Source of the DNA: Epiperipatus broadwayi
Lineage: Eukaryota > Onychophora > Udeonychophora > Euonychophora > Peripatidae
Assembly: GCA_028023455.1 (NCBI GenBank)
Contig: JAQFVV010000287.1
Coordinates: 1,054,001 to 1,118,000, forward strand
Reading direction: 5' to 3'
DNA: 64,000 nucleotides
Shown: positions 12,008 through 24,104 of the stretch, in pieces
How positions within the stretch are numbered: position 1 is the stretch's first letter
Layout: every line of letters begins with the position of its first letter
Made by a program: the position numbers and the translations under genes
Notes under the pieces: model-generated
The model's database searches: none
Told to the model about the DNA's origin: nothing
What the model saw: the letters and a program-made list of their open reading frames with translations, nothing else

Positions 12008-12059
12008 TAAAAATTTAAAGTTTCAAAATATCTCTTGATTTTTAAATTTATCTATTAAA

Positions 12060-12600
12060 GCATTTTTGAAATAAAGTATTCTAATATAAATACATACTAT
12101 ATTAGATTATTAATATATGATTTATTGAAAATACTAATGAAAACCAACATTCTTAAATGTTTTGAAAGTCACACAGAATAGCTTTTGGATCCACATATGG
12201 CTTGCAAACTGCAGTTTTCCCACTTTTGACATATTCTCAGTGCAGTTATTAATATTATACATTCAATCAAATAATTGAAATAACTGCAAATTTTTGCAAG
12301 GATTAAAACAAAAATAAACTCTTTTGCCATTAATAGATAGGGTGTTCAATATTATGAGAGCTAAGTTCTCTTGAAAGCGCTCAGGCACTAATTATTATGT
12401 ATTATAATTTATATTAAGTTTATAATAAATTGTGATTTAATTTGAAGTGTTATGCGCTGATTGGTGCATTAAAATTATATATATATATAGTAGGCAGCTG
12501 AGTGTGAAATAATTTCTTTTTATAAAAATATATTGTAATAATATTTAATATATCCAAATTGATGATTTTAAACAAAACTTCTAAAAAAAAATTATCAATA
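12060..12600. other. No gene recognised
   Basis: A+T-rich unique sequence between two mobile elements. The minus-strand frame at 12450-12644 has no motif and runs into a repeat. Confidence 0.55.
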
Positions 12601-12823
12601 AAACAAATATTAAAAATGGCAAAACTCTCTATATGTATTGCCACTCAGTGAACGTCAGAGTAATCAATGGATGCCAGAAGGCTTGTGCTTAAAATCCCCA
12701 TCTAGTGCCTACTCATCCAACATCCCCAGACGAGTTTCTGGCTTGTGGCCTTTGTCAGTGAGGAGTCTTGGATCTGAGAGCACTGCATCTAAATCTTAGG
12801 ATCTAGATTTAAAACAAATATTA
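12601..12823. mobile_element. Family A short element with 12-bp target duplication
   Basis: The insert 12613-12811 is flanked by AAACAAATATTA on both sides (12601-12612 and 12812-12823). It begins TGGCAAAACTCTC and carries the family-A body in order: CCAGAAGGCTTGTGC, CTAGTGCCTACTCATCCAA, GTGAGGAGTCTTGGATC. It ends inside the body, after GATCTAGATTT. This is the best non-palindromic copy in the window. Confidence 0.85.
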
Positions 12824-13344
12824 TTAATTATTACTATTATTCTCGTTATGGTTACAAATAATATTGAAGTAGCTAAACTTATAAAAGATAAAACATATTT
12901 TATATCTAAGACTCTTCTATCACATATATGATACATCGAAGGAACATTTTATTGATTCCAAAATATATTTAGAGTAAGTAAACAAATAATCTTAAAGTTT
13001 CTTTTAATATAAACATCATCCTTTTCCTTTTATATTACAATGTTATAACATATAATAGTAATTTAACATAGCTAAGCAAAAGAAAATATTGGTGTATACA
13101 TATTTAATATCAAAGTGCCATAGTGAATCTAAGACACATGACCATAAATCAATGACGTTATAAAGAAAATACATGAAAACCAGATTTAATAAAAATTATA
13201 TACATTTTACTGACATTTAAGTGATTTTATATTGTCATTAATAACAAACATATTTATGAAATTATTACAGCCTTTCGAAATATAAAAAAATCCAAAGTGT
13301 TATTCAGTGTGTTTTTTTTTTTATAAGCTGAAAAAAAAAGTTAA

Positions 13345-13655
13345 CTAGGGTTGAACGTTCCATCATCAGATTTTCAATGAAATGGGTGACTGAAGAGTTG
13401 TGGGTTGGAGTAGTTTGAAACCTGTCCATTAAAGTATGAAGATTGGTTCTCTTAATATAAAGCTGAACACTGATTATATATATGTGTGGAGATAGTAATC
13501 TGGACCAATTGATGATTGCTGGTTTAGCATGAAATACGAATATTGGCGATTATTTATCTTTTCAACATGTGTGTGATCAGGTGGGTCAGCAATATGAGAA
13601 GGCTTGGAGAGTTGAGGGTCATATAAAAGTCCAAGTTCGAATCCCTTATATATAA
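13345..13655 (+). repeat. Family B repeat, near full length
   Basis: Contains in order the family-B landmarks CATCAGATTTTCAATG, GAAACCTGTCCATTAAAG, GAGATAGTAATCTGGACC, TTATTTATCTTTTCAACATG and a terminal AGTTCGAATCCC. The last motif resembles the B box of a tRNA-type RNA polymerase III promoter. The last 75 bases also contain an A-box-like stretch. No coding capacity. Confidence 0.75.
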
Positions 13656-14280
13656 AAGAGTATTATAATTATTTACTAATAAAATAACTAATTTGGAATA
13701 TTGTTTTATACATAAACTACTACACACAAAATAATATATAGGGAACTTCTGAACAAGCTAACTTAGAATCACAAGTAATGACGTACTTAATAAAGTGATT
13801 AAAAGCAAAATAAACATATTGCTGCATGTATTCATGTATATTCTCATGTAACATAAAATAAGAAGAATTTTATCATCTCTTACATAAAAAATGAAATAGC
13901 TACATAAAAGGAATTCGCATATCTCAGATAAAATAAGTTTGTAATAAGAGGAATTTACATCTTATACAAATAAAAGTTATCTATATATATATATTACTGC
14001 ACATGACAACACCAAGTATATGAAGACCACTATTTAAATGATTTGCATAACAAATTAAATTTACCATTGCCTTACTTGTATCCCTAATGACTCACTACAT
14101 ATAAACATGATTCTTTTTAACCTGGAATGATGTATTTATAAGATTTAAAAATTTATAATAATAATAAATTTTAATAATCATTATATAACCTTTAATATGT
14201 ATAATCCATTCATACCATAAATATAATCTGGGATGTTTGAAAACATGTACACAAAAAAAAATTTATTATTTGCTATTTTA

Positions 14281-14435
14281 AAAGAACACTTCTTTTTTTT
14301 TTTCATATGTCATAGCATCTGCCGGGACGCGAACCCACACCCGTCTGCAACCAACTACTTGCTTGCATGGCGGTTGCGATACCTCTCGGCTAACAACGCA
14401 AGACTAAAAAAAAAAAAAAAAAAGAACACTTCTTT
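14281..14435 (-). mobile_element. tRNA-derived SINE with 15-bp target duplication
   Basis: The insert is flanked by AAAGAACACTTCTTT at 14281-14295 and 14421-14435. On the minus strand it reads: T-run, then a tRNA-like head from 14399 (GCGTTGTTAGCCGAGAGG as A-box region, GGGTTCGCGTCCCG as B box), then GATGCTATGACATATG and an A tail. tRNA-like head, A tail and long duplication define a SINE mobilised by a LINE. The 19-base homopolymer ahead of the head is unusual. Three related heads occur at 30149, 44900 and 53394. Confidence 0.85.
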
Positions 14436-15385
14436 GAAAGATCTAAGAGTAAAAAATGCATAGCAACAATTCATAACAAAATTATTATTAATGAAAACAA
14501 TGACTTTCTTTCTTTTTATTATTTAAATTCCAAGTTCATTTTGAATCTTATTTTCAGGGGTTTTCCTGGGTGATACTTGTTGACAAAATAAGAAGCAATG
14601 ATTACTAAAGAAAGTTTATTTTGGTTACATTTTTTTAAAGTTCTAAATGAAAGTCTATTGTTCCCGAAACTTGTTTAGAAGATGATCAGATGTAAAAAAT
14701 TAAGAATTTTTGGAAATAATAAATTATTAATTGGTCCATGCAATAATCCTTCCAAATATCTTTAAAATGTAACTTCTTTAAATCTGAAGTTTAGATAGGC
14801 TTTTATTTTATTTTAGGCATTTGTTTTATTTCACCATAATACCATGGAGGCTTCACAAGTCCTGCCAGACTATTTTTATCTAGTTGACTATCATGGTTAG
14901 TAACTTTAGTATGGCTGCAGAAAGGAGTTTTCTATTAACTGAAAGGAGACCCTTTGATTCCTCTTGGAGGCCTTAAAGGAACCGAGCAGGGCAAATTCTT
15001 AATGTCCACTCCATACGTTCTTGTCATTGCAGCTGTTATTACTATGTGATTATTCATATAGTATACGAACATGGATGGGCTGCTCACCAACATGCATTAG
15101 CCAGCATGGTGAGTTTATTGGCTTTTTACCTCTGAGCTTAAGATCAAGAAACACCATGGTCTTTCTTCTCAGTGCCTGATAAGGCAGAATGAATGTTTGT
15201 GTAAATGATAAATATTTTTCCAATACATATATACAACTATGACAGACAAAAATAAAGCATGGCCTTTATTCCCAGGAGGCTGTAAAGTCACCAACCAAGG
15301 CAGCAGTTGATGGCCAAAGGCAGTGGGTGCTAAGAATCCCCTGATTGTGGACTCAGGCTGCCATTTGATGACGACTTTTTATTTA

Positions 15386-16515
15386 GGTACTTACAACTGC
15401 AGATCACTTTCAAGTGAAGAAGATTGCAAGAATTAGAAGAAGAACTCTCATATTAAATGAGACCTTACTGGACTTTGTGAAGTTAGAAGAAAAGGTGAAG
15501 AGACAATTGATTTAAAAAGTGGACATATACTCTATTATAAAGGCACAAATGTTGGAAATACAAGTGGAGTAGGATTCATTATAAATAAAAAGTGGAAGAA
15601 CAATATTGTGGAGTTTGATGGTGTATCGGAGAGAGTGGCAAGATTAGTTATACAACTTAATAGCAGATACCAAATGCAGATAATTCAGGTTTATGCCCCA
15701 ACAAGTTCTCATAGTGATGAAGTAGCAGAAGACTTTTATATGGATGTACAAAAGGCTTTTGATCAGAGTAAACAACATTTTAAAATTGTTATGGGGACTT
15801 TAATACTAAAATTGGTAAACAAATGAAAGATGAAAGTGCTGTAGGTAATTTTGGTTATGGTAATAGAAATGAGAGAGGACATAGACTTGTGGAGTTTGCA
15901 GAAAAAAAACTTTATATTATGAATTCTTTTTTTGAGAAAAATGTTAAAATGAAATAGACATGGAAGCATCCAAATGAAGGTACAGCAGAATTGGATTATA
16001 TTTTGACTAATAGGAAATACGTATTTCAAGATTGTAATGTTCTTAATAAATTTAACACAGGAAGTGATCATCGATTAGTAAGGTGTAAGATACGTGTTAA
16101 TGTGAAACTAGAGAGACAAAAATTATTAAGAAAAACAATATTTACAGTTGATATTCCTAATCTTCAGAAACATTCTAATGAATTTAAATTAGAACTTACA
16201 AATCGGCTTCAAGTATTAGTAGATTTTGAACACGATTCAGATTTGAATGAAATTAATATGAAAATAACTGATACACTTTTAAAAACTGCAACAAAGATAG
16301 CTGGTAGAAAAAAGCAGCAATTGACCAATAAAATTTCTACTGAAACTAGAGAATTTATGAAGAAAAGAAGGAATATGAAGATATACAAAAATGATGCATG
16401 GAAAAGAATTGAATATCTCGAATTTTGTAAAATGGTGCGGAAAAGAGTTGAAAATGATATAAGAAAGTATAACTGTGAACTAGCAAGGAAAGTTGTAGAA
16501 GAAAATCTGCAATAA
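15386..16515 (+). pseudogene. RTE endonuclease domain, frameshifted
   Basis: Encodes the endonuclease that nicks target DNA for target-primed reverse transcription. Reading from 15389: TYNCRSL (domain start), GLCEVRRKG with the catalytic Glu region, SGVGFIINKKW, IQVYAPTSSHSDE, the D-x-N block, and GSDHRLV with the catalytic SDH near 16060. Breaks: stops near 15438 and 15459; a one-base loss near 15793 that throws GDFNTKIG out of frame; and a TAG near 15955 before the TWKHPNEG block. From 15991 the frame is open to 16515 through a linker rich in Lys and Arg. All key endonuclease motifs survive across frames, so the damage is recent relative to the family. Confidence 0.85.
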
Positions 16516-16556
16516 GAAAAAAAAATGGAATTGTTACTAAAAAGAGAGATGACATC

Positions 16557-18136
16557 ATGAAATTGGTAGAAGATTTTTATCAAGAATTATATAGTAATAA
16601 AGAACAAGTACCTCCTATTTCTATTACATCTTCCGAATTGCCCAGAAATTTAAATGAAGAAGTGAGACACGTAAATAAATGTATGAAGAAAGGAAAGGCT
16701 CCAGGTAATGATGGACTTATAATTGATATATTAAAAGAAGCAGGTGAAGAAATAGAATTTTTTTTAGCAAAGTTATATACCAAATGTCTAAATGATAAAG
16801 ATGTACCAGATGATTGGAAGAATGCAGTAATAATATTAATATTTAAAAAAGGTGATAAAGAAGATATTAGAAATTACAGACCTATCAGCCTTTTATCAGT
16901 TTTATATAAAATTTTTACCAAGATAATTACAACTCATCTACAGAGAACATTGGATTTCCACCAACCAAGAGAACAAGCTGGATTTAAAAGTGGTTTTAGT
17001 ACAGTAGATCATATCCAGGTGTTGAGAGAAGTTATAGAAAGGACAAATGAATAGGAGTTGACATTATGTTTTGGATTTGTAGATTATGAAAAGGCATTTG
17101 ATTCTATAAACATTTCTTCAGTGATTAAAGCATTGGATCATCAAGGTATAGATCCAGGATATTGTCATATTTTAAAGAATATTTATAAAAATGCAATAGC
17201 AACAATTAGATTACATAATGATACTGGGAAAGTCAACATTGAGAAAGGTGTAAGACAAAATGACTCCATATCTCCAAAACTTTTTACAGCAGTGTTGCAA
17301 TAAGTATTTTGTGGATTAAAATGGAAAACTAAAGGAGTGAAAGTAAATGGAGATTATTTAAGTCATTTAGATTTCGCAGATGATGTAGTTGTTTTTGCAA
17401 ATAATGCTTGTGCTGCAGGATATGTTGCAGGGATTATCAGATGAAAGTAGGACTAAAGATAAATGTTAAAAAGACTAAAGTAATGTTTAATCGATTTGCT
17501 CAAAATATGAAAATAAAGATTGATTATGATGAATTAGAAGAAGTTAACAGTTACAAATACCTTGGTCAGACTATTAATACAGATGGAAACATAATGGAAG
17601 AAATTAATCATAGAATTAAACTTGGTCGGAGTGCTTTTGGTAGAAATAACTTGATACTAAAAGGAAATATGCCTATGTGTTTGAAAAGGAAGGCTTTTAA
17701 CAAATGTGTTTTACTAGTTCTTACTTATGGATCTGAGACTTGGACACTTAATAGAAGAGCAATACAGAGACTTCAGATCACTCAAAGAAGTATGGAGAGA
17801 TGTATGTTGGGAGTAACAAGAAGAGATCGAAAACACAATGTATGGGTAAGAGAACAAACAGGTGTTACTGACCTCACTGAAAAAATTAAAATATTGAAGT
17901 GGAGTTGGGCTGGACATATTGCTAGAAGAGATGATAATAGATTGACAATTGAAATTTTAAACTGGATTCCAAGAGATTGTAAAAGACCCAGAAAGAAACC
18001 ACATGTGAAATGGAGGGATGAAATAAGAAAGTGTGCAGGGGTGATGTGGAGAAGAGAAGCTAAAGATCGGAGAAGATGGATTAAACTTGGAGAGACCTTC
18101 ATCCTGCAGTGGATTGATAATGATGATGAACTTTAG
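16557..18136 (+). pseudogene. RTE reverse transcriptase, broken in three places
   Basis: Copies the element's RNA into DNA at the nicked target. Motifs in order: GKAPGNDGL (16690s), KKGDKEDIRNYRPISLLSV (fingers), REQAGFKSGFST, then a stop at 17052; GFVDYEKAFDSI (catalytic motif A, near 17075-17110), GVRQNDSISPKLF, then a stop near 17303. The catalytic FADD block lies at about 17370-17381 in another frame. From 17408 an intact 242-codon frame carries KTKVMFNRF, SYKYLGQTI, the C-terminal ETWTLNRR block and WAGHIARRDDNR. Residues of the active site are intact, but the chain is split into at least four frames. Confidence 0.88.
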
Positions 18137-18139
18137 TAT

Positions 18140-19000
18140 TAATGTCATTTTTTAAAACTATATTAAAAGAAGACAATCTAGTTGGATCAAAAGTTTCTTA
18201 TCAAGTACCTAGTTTTCTTTTTTAAAAGATAAACACCCCCACTGCAAAATTAATGACATCTGAAATTACTTTGGTTATTTCCTAGAAACCATGTGAAGCT
18301 AACATTTTCCATTGTTCGTTTTGCATGCCCACACTCACACCTTGAACATTTGTTTTTATATGCCTTGCATTCAACTATTTATAAAATTAACTTTAATATT
18401 AACAAAAAATAATAAAAATATGACTTAAATAATTAATTTTTATATAACTTTATTAAATTTAAATCTTATATCTTCCTTGTTCTTGTAACAATATTAGCAC
18501 ACAAATATTTTTTAAACAAATATAAAATAAAATAATTGTCTATATTATTTCAACCAACCTCTTTTTTTTTAAAAAAAAAACTTTTCACTTAAACGTGAAT
18601 AAAGATTTTATTTCAGCAACTTAAAACAAAAAAAAACAAGACAGTTTAAAATGAAAACAACTTTACGTGTGAAACAAATAGACACAACAGATCTCTATTT
18701 ATAGAATCAGATTTTTGCCTGCAACTATATATGATTAAAATGAAAATAATTATTCGTTTCAAGATTACGTGTATCTATTTCTTTTTTTTAAAATTCCTAT
18801 TTTTTGAAGTCACAGTGAGAGCTAATTACTACAATATATGCTAACATAAAATATACGTATTTAAAACTTATTTTTTATCAGTAAGTTTTTAAAAATTTGT
18901 CTCATATATCTAATTCATGGCCAGACTAAAAATTTATAAACTATCTGCAATCAGTCTTTTTAATCGGTGGAAGTTGCAGCTTAACTGAGAGATAGAAACT
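18140..19000. other. No gene recognised
   Basis: A+T-rich sequence following the RTE coding end. No motif seen. Confidence 0.55.
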
Positions 19001-19007
19001 TTTTACA

Positions 19008-19118
19008 TATTGTTACATATATTGGGGGAATAATTTCAAGATCATGACTAGCTGTGCATAAATATTGTTACATATATCGGCGGAATAATTTCAGGGTCAT
19101 GACTAACTAAGCATCACT
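19008..19118. repeat. Tandem duplication, 55-base unit
   Basis: Two adjacent copies of a 55-base unit, each starting TATTGTTACATATAT and containing GGAATAATTTCA and TCATGACTA, differ at several positions. Confidence 0.85.
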
Positions 19119-19124
19119 ATATGA

Positions 19125-20630
19125 AATTTTAATTGTATTAAACATAGGTTCTATTCTAAACATATTGTCAAAAAAATTGACGTTCATTCTTTAACAGCAG
19201 TTGCTACTCTTCCGTGTTTAAACAACTATTAAACATCGAAATTGTGAAATTAGGATGTTTAAATTAAGCTAATCATGTTATTGAGACCTGATATTCTTTT
19301 AAAGAATGTTTTGAATATAAGAAAGTCCTGCATTAAAAAGTTCTTATTATTTCTTATATAGCTCTTATTTACTTTTTCTTCCTCCCTCAATATTTTGCTT
19401 TTTTTTCATATTTCAGTATAAACTTCAAACGTAAGCTTGTGGTTAAGACCTGTAGAGGTCTCTACTATCGCATTTTTATGCGCACATTCTTGAGGTTACA
19501 GCCTTAGTAAACATTACTTAACACTTTAAGCAAATATTTTTTATTTATAACAGTTTCAACTGTCCTAGAAGTCTTGTTCAGATCTTAAAACTTTTACACT
19601 ACCTCCACTTTTTCTTCATTTTTCTTTTTCTCTGACAATAATTTGATTAAAAGAAAATGTGTTGTTCTGGGTTTTTTTTTTAATACTTAAGTGAATGTAA
19701 AATTCATAAGCAGTACTGTATAAGAATTTAATTAAAAACAACCATTCAATGACTGACAAAAAAAAACAAAACATTAAGACGAGAACTCTTGTAATTAATC
19801 TTGATCCCTTATATATATTGAAACTATAAAATTTATATGAAAGCAGGAAAGTGCTGAAAATAAAAACAAAAGATATATTATTATTATTGTTATTCTTTAA
19901 AAAAATCCATTTAAAGTATATTGAATAGAGAATGATAATTCATATTGGCTATAGATAAATAATTTAGACAATATGCAACGAGTGTGCATATTATATAGTA
20001 AATAAATGAAGCAGTCAATCTTAGCTTAAGATTGTGCTTCATGTTTCCATCTACTAACCTATGTTTAAACCCCTATATCCCATCCCGCTCCTTTTGTCGT
20101 ATATATATTTTTTATGTATATATTTGGAATGCGTGCCTAAATTTATAGTTTAACTTTCAATATTTATGATTATTAATTCTATTATTAATTATTAGTTCTT
20201 TTTTTTTTTTTTTATTAAAGTATTATAGGTGCGATTCAAATATATATATAGGAGCAAAATTACTAACAAAAGATTGATTTTTTTTGTAAATATTTTATTA
20301 TACGTCATTTTTTAAACTTTTTCTTTTTAAAGTACTTTTTCTATTAAACTGTATATTTTTATAGAGTCCAATATGGAAGATGCTGCAGTAATTGTCTAAA
20401 AATAATTAAGGGTTGGAAGCACTATTGTTTTAATCTGGGGTAGGTATTTTTAATTAAAGTTTTACTTAAAAGGGGATTAAGATTAGAGATACTTTTGTTA
20501 AAAACATGTTGTCAAATCTATTTCTAATCTGGAAATAGATTTGAATTTATTTTTGGACGTTATCTTACTGTTGCGTCTTCAAAACAACTGATAAAAGAAA
20601 AAGTATAAAATGACTGAATTTTGAATCACA
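19125..20630. other. No gene recognised
   Basis: A+T-rich sequence with homopolymer runs and no recognisable element. Confidence 0.55.
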
Positions 20631-20639
20631 GATTAGATT

Positions 20640-20860
20640 GAGCTACTATTGAAAGAAGTGGTTGCTACTAGACACTATGCTGTTTTGAAATCTCAAGATG
20701 ATCTAGTAAAAGCTTTTCCTGACCCGTCATCTTCCGCGGCCATAATATTCTGCTACCCTAAAGTGAAGTAAAGGCCCAATGGAGAACTTTAAAAATGCTA
20801 ATAGAGAAGCTTGCTGTCACCAAGAAGAATTCATTTTGGATCCTCAATTTGCCATGCATG
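20640..20860 (+). pseudogene. Myb/SANT-like DNA-binding domain fragment
   Basis: From 20640 a frame reads ELLLKEVVATRHYAV and continues to a stop at about 20768. A second frame then continues with AQWRTLKMLIEKLAVTKK. Hydrophobic spacing (LLLKEV, then W-x-x-L) resembles Myb/SANT-like domains found in transposon accessory proteins and in some nuclear proteins. The two halves are in different frames and the central helix is not clear, so this is a decayed fragment if it is real. The open frame at 20795-21019 extends past the conserved part with no further similarity. Chance resemblance is possible. Confidence 0.35.
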
Positions 20861-21019
20861 AGCCATACTTTGAAAATAGACCTATTAAATTTGCGCAAGG
20901 TAACTTTTATGCTACTATTTGAAAATGAATCTAGCCTCACTAATCTCAAATCCTGCTATCAAGATTCTAATGTATTGTTCAATTTTCTATCTTTTAAATT
21001 AATGTTTTGTTTTATATAA

Positions 21020-21930
21020 ATAACATGTAATTTGCTCTTAAATAATTTATATAAATTTAATTCTCTCTCATATGCTCTTAACTTTCTTTAACTTTGGTGC
21101 GGTCATTTATTTATATGTATTTATTATTTGATTTATATATCTGTTATTGATATGCCAATTTCAAACAATCTGACGAGCTTAATTTATAAAAATCTTTTCT
21201 GTCATTTTTAACTAAACCTTCATGAAAAGGTTATTAATGTCCCCTTTAAATATACATATATACTGCATTATAAATTAATACGTTCGCCAGATTGTTTTTA
21301 CGAATCAACATTTTAGGCTCGTTTTTAATATAAAATATATATTTGTTTAACTCTGGATTTTCTACCCAGGGAAAATCCAGAACTCAAGCTAATTAATGCT
21401 CTGAAACATTTATTTTATAATTATTTATTAAATTCTGAAAGGGTGACTTATAATTTGTTTTCTATATAACTGCTAATCTTACTTCATTTTTCATACTCTT
21501 AAAATATCAAATACAGTATTTAAATATTTCAGTTATTATAAAAATCATGAAGGTGGGATTGAATTATTTTAAATATCAGAAAAGGGATGGGGGTAATTCT
21601 TAATGTTTTTTTTTTTTTTACTAAATAAAATCTTCATGTATATTTTATTAATCTAAATATCTCTCTCTATATTTATAACTGCATAGTGATATTATTTATA
21701 TAAATTATAGCATTCAAATAAGGGTCATCTATTTTAAAGCAGTCAATTATATTTCATGCCGTTAGTGACATTTATCATTACTGCGTTGCCAACATTTAGC
21801 CTATCTTCGTATATATATATTACGTGCTTCTAGTCTTCTAATCTGGGGGTTGCGACAAGTTTGAACCCATAGATTTCTTTTCGTATCTCGTTCCATAGAT
21901 AGTTGAGCTATCTGGAACCACATTTATTCT
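21020..21930. other. No gene recognised
   Basis: A+T-rich unique-looking sequence. No coding signature. Confidence 0.55.
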
Positions 21931-21931
21931 C

Positions 21932-22119
21932 TATAAAATGCCTCTGGTGGTGATCCCGTAAGTTTGGCACAAGCTATGCATATCACTTCTTCGTATAAAA
22001 AGGCCCCTGGCGGTGACCCCTAAGTCTGGCACACGCTATGCCCATCCATTTCTTTGTATAAAAAGGCCTCTGGCGGTGATCCCTAAGTTTAGCACACGCT
22101 ATGCCCATCCACTTTGTTT
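21932..22119. repeat. Tandem repeat, 62-63 base unit, three copies
   Basis: Copies start at 21932, 21994 and 22057. Each carries TATAAAA, GGCGGTGA (GGTGGTGA in the first), and CACACGCTATGCCCATCCA or a variant. The last two are closer to each other than to the first. The units are markedly richer in G+C than the surroundings. Each contains a TATAAAAAGG-like box, which may be accidental. Confidence 0.88.
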
Positions 22120-22124
22120 TCGTC

Positions 22125-23580
22125 CAGAAGCATGACTTTTCCTATTATTTTTAGGCTATTATGTCAGCACCGCAAATTTCTTCATATTATTATTTCTTTT
22201 GCTTCATGACCCTGTTTTAATGCTCTAATATTAAAATTACGCTTTGCTTAAAATATATATATAAATGCCAATTACTTCTATTTTATTAATTAAGTTTATT
22301 TCAATCATATACACTCCCACCGTCATAATTTATATATCTATATGCCTTGGGGAAAATAAAGCACTCGTCTTACTATCATTAAAATAATTTTTCATTAAAT
22401 ATTTTGTCATCTAATCAAATGTCATTTTCAAATATGTTTTTAAAATGTATTTTGTTTATTTTCACAACCTCAATGGTGTAAAAATAGTTTATATCATATG
22501 TATAATGAATCTCAGAACGCTCATGCTAGTCACCATGTTTCAGAACCGTAATCCAAAGCGTTAATAGCAATTTTATGTGAATTCTTTTTTTCTAATAATA
22601 GATTGGAATTTTAATATTGGACCCACCAAAGATGTGTGTTTATTTGTAATATATTATTTAGCTAATAAAGAGCATATGAGAAATAATAGCGTGAATGACA
22701 CTATGTAATTATCTACGCTTGCTCATTCACGCACATACTAATGTACTTAATTTATAAATGTATATAATAATTTGTCAGTATATTAAGCTATATTTTATTG
22801 TCTAACTTATTTGAGTAGTTCGAACTCCTTTTCCTCCATTTCCACACATAAAGCCATACTTATATATATTTTAATATAGTCATAGTTAATAGATGTCTCA
22901 TTGTTTTGCTCAGCTTTGCTAGTCGGCCGGATTAAAATTAATTCTCATGTGCCATCACTATTATGTTATTCATTAGGTGTTTGATCTGGGGCTTAGAGAG
23001 TGGGTTCGAATTCAGGCTGGTCCCTGACCTAAATCTTGGGCTTGACTGGGTTTGAAGTACACTTTGTTAGTTCCAGCTCATGTTAAATGTATAAACATGT
23101 TTTGACCGGCACATAAATAATTATGTATTAAGAAGTATACAAATCAATATTAAAATATTGCATATAAAGTTAATATTTTTGTTAGTATCTAGAATAAATA
23201 ATAATAAAAATATTTTTGTTATTCTATATAATTTACTTATTATTCCAATTTATAAAAAATATTTTATTATTTTTATTTATGTAAATTAGTTGATTTGTAA
23301 AAATGCTAGACATAAGATGGGAAAACTAATAAAATTTATTGAAATTATTGCTTACTTGGTAAAAGAGTGCAGTTTTGGATAAAAGGAGAGTAAGAAGAAT
23401 ACATTGAATTGCATAACAAGTATTTAAAATCTCCTATTTTTTAAAATGAACTGTATTATAATCACAAGTTTTAGTGATTAGAATGAAAAAAAACAGATTG
23501 CTAAAAGAGTAAGTCAGAGAAAGGGATTTGTCACTTCATTTTCTGTAACATTCAGAAGATGAAGAAATTATCTTGAAATA
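22125..23580. other. No gene recognised
   Basis: Mostly A+T-rich, with a slightly richer patch around 22900-23060. No element or gene identified. Confidence 0.5.
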
Positions 23581-23630
23581 ATTAAATTATACAACAAACA
23601 TCTCTCTTCAAAATTAATGGAACAGCTTAG

Positions 23631-24073
23631 AGAAATAGGAATTAAAACAGGCAAAACTCTCCATACAGTAGCGCCACTCAGTGCAAGCCAGAGTAATCAA
23701 TGGATGCCAGAAGTCTTATACATAAAATCCTTATCTAGTACCTACTCATCCAATATCCCCAGACTAGTTTCTAGCTTATGGCTTTCATCAGTGAGGAATT
23801 TTGGATCTGAGAACACTGCACCTAGATCTTAGAATCTAATGCAACTTTCCAGCAGCCACCTTTTATCTCTACTTAACTACAAACTCACTGATGAAAACCA
23901 CATGCTAGAAACTAGTCTGGGGATATTGGATGAGTAAGTACTAGATAGGGATTTTATGCACAAGCCTTCTGACATCCATTGATTACTCTGGCTTGCACTG
24001 AGTGGCACTACTGTATGGAGCTTTGAGCAAGGATAAGAAATGGTGATCATGTGATGTTTAGAAATAGGAATTA
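23631..24073. mobile_element. Family A long hairpin with 14-bp target duplication
   Basis: The insert 23645-24059 is flanked by AGAAATAGGAATTA at 23631-23644 and 24060-24073. Left arm (23645-23860) carries the family-A body in forward order and the right arm (23880-24035) the same body in reverse, with GCAAAACTCTCCATACAG mirrored by CTGTATGGAGCTTTG. Arms are about 150-200 bases and roughly 85-90% alike by eye. A further direct repeat of about 30 bases (near 23587-23616 and 24071-24100, TCTCTCTTCAAAATTAA) lies just outside. The frames at 23617-23832 and 23877-24095 are the two arms read in sense and antisense. Confidence 0.85.
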
Positions 24074-24104
24074 TACAACACAACTCTCTCTTCAAAATTA
24101 AAAA

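Larger units (their letters stand above)
14780..18140 (+). mobile_element. RTE-type LINE, near full length, broken
   Basis: A leader of about 600 bases (14780-15380) is followed by an endonuclease/reverse transcriptase coding region to 18136. The leader also occurs at 10650-11045 and, inverted, at 5594-5830, which supports its being part of the element. The order apurinic-type endonuclease then reverse transcriptase in one frame, and the C-terminal IARRDDNRL block, are typical of RTE-clade LINEs. Several stops and frameshifts make the copy inactive. No target duplication or diagnostic 3' tail was found; sequence after TTTAG at 18136 looks unrelated. Confidence 0.85.

Noticed and set aside
14313-14399. 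tRNA genes at 14313-14399, 30149-30247, 44900-44985 and 53394-53480
   Set aside because: Heads are tRNA-like but have poor cloverleaf closure, A tails and target duplications; they are SINEs.
15763-16583. Minus-strand frames across the RTE region
   Set aside because: Antisense shadows of the RTE coding sequence; the sense strand has the endonuclease motifs.
21932-22119. CRISPR-like array
   Set aside because: Three near-identical tandem units without repeat-spacer alternation, in eukaryotic transposon-rich DNA.
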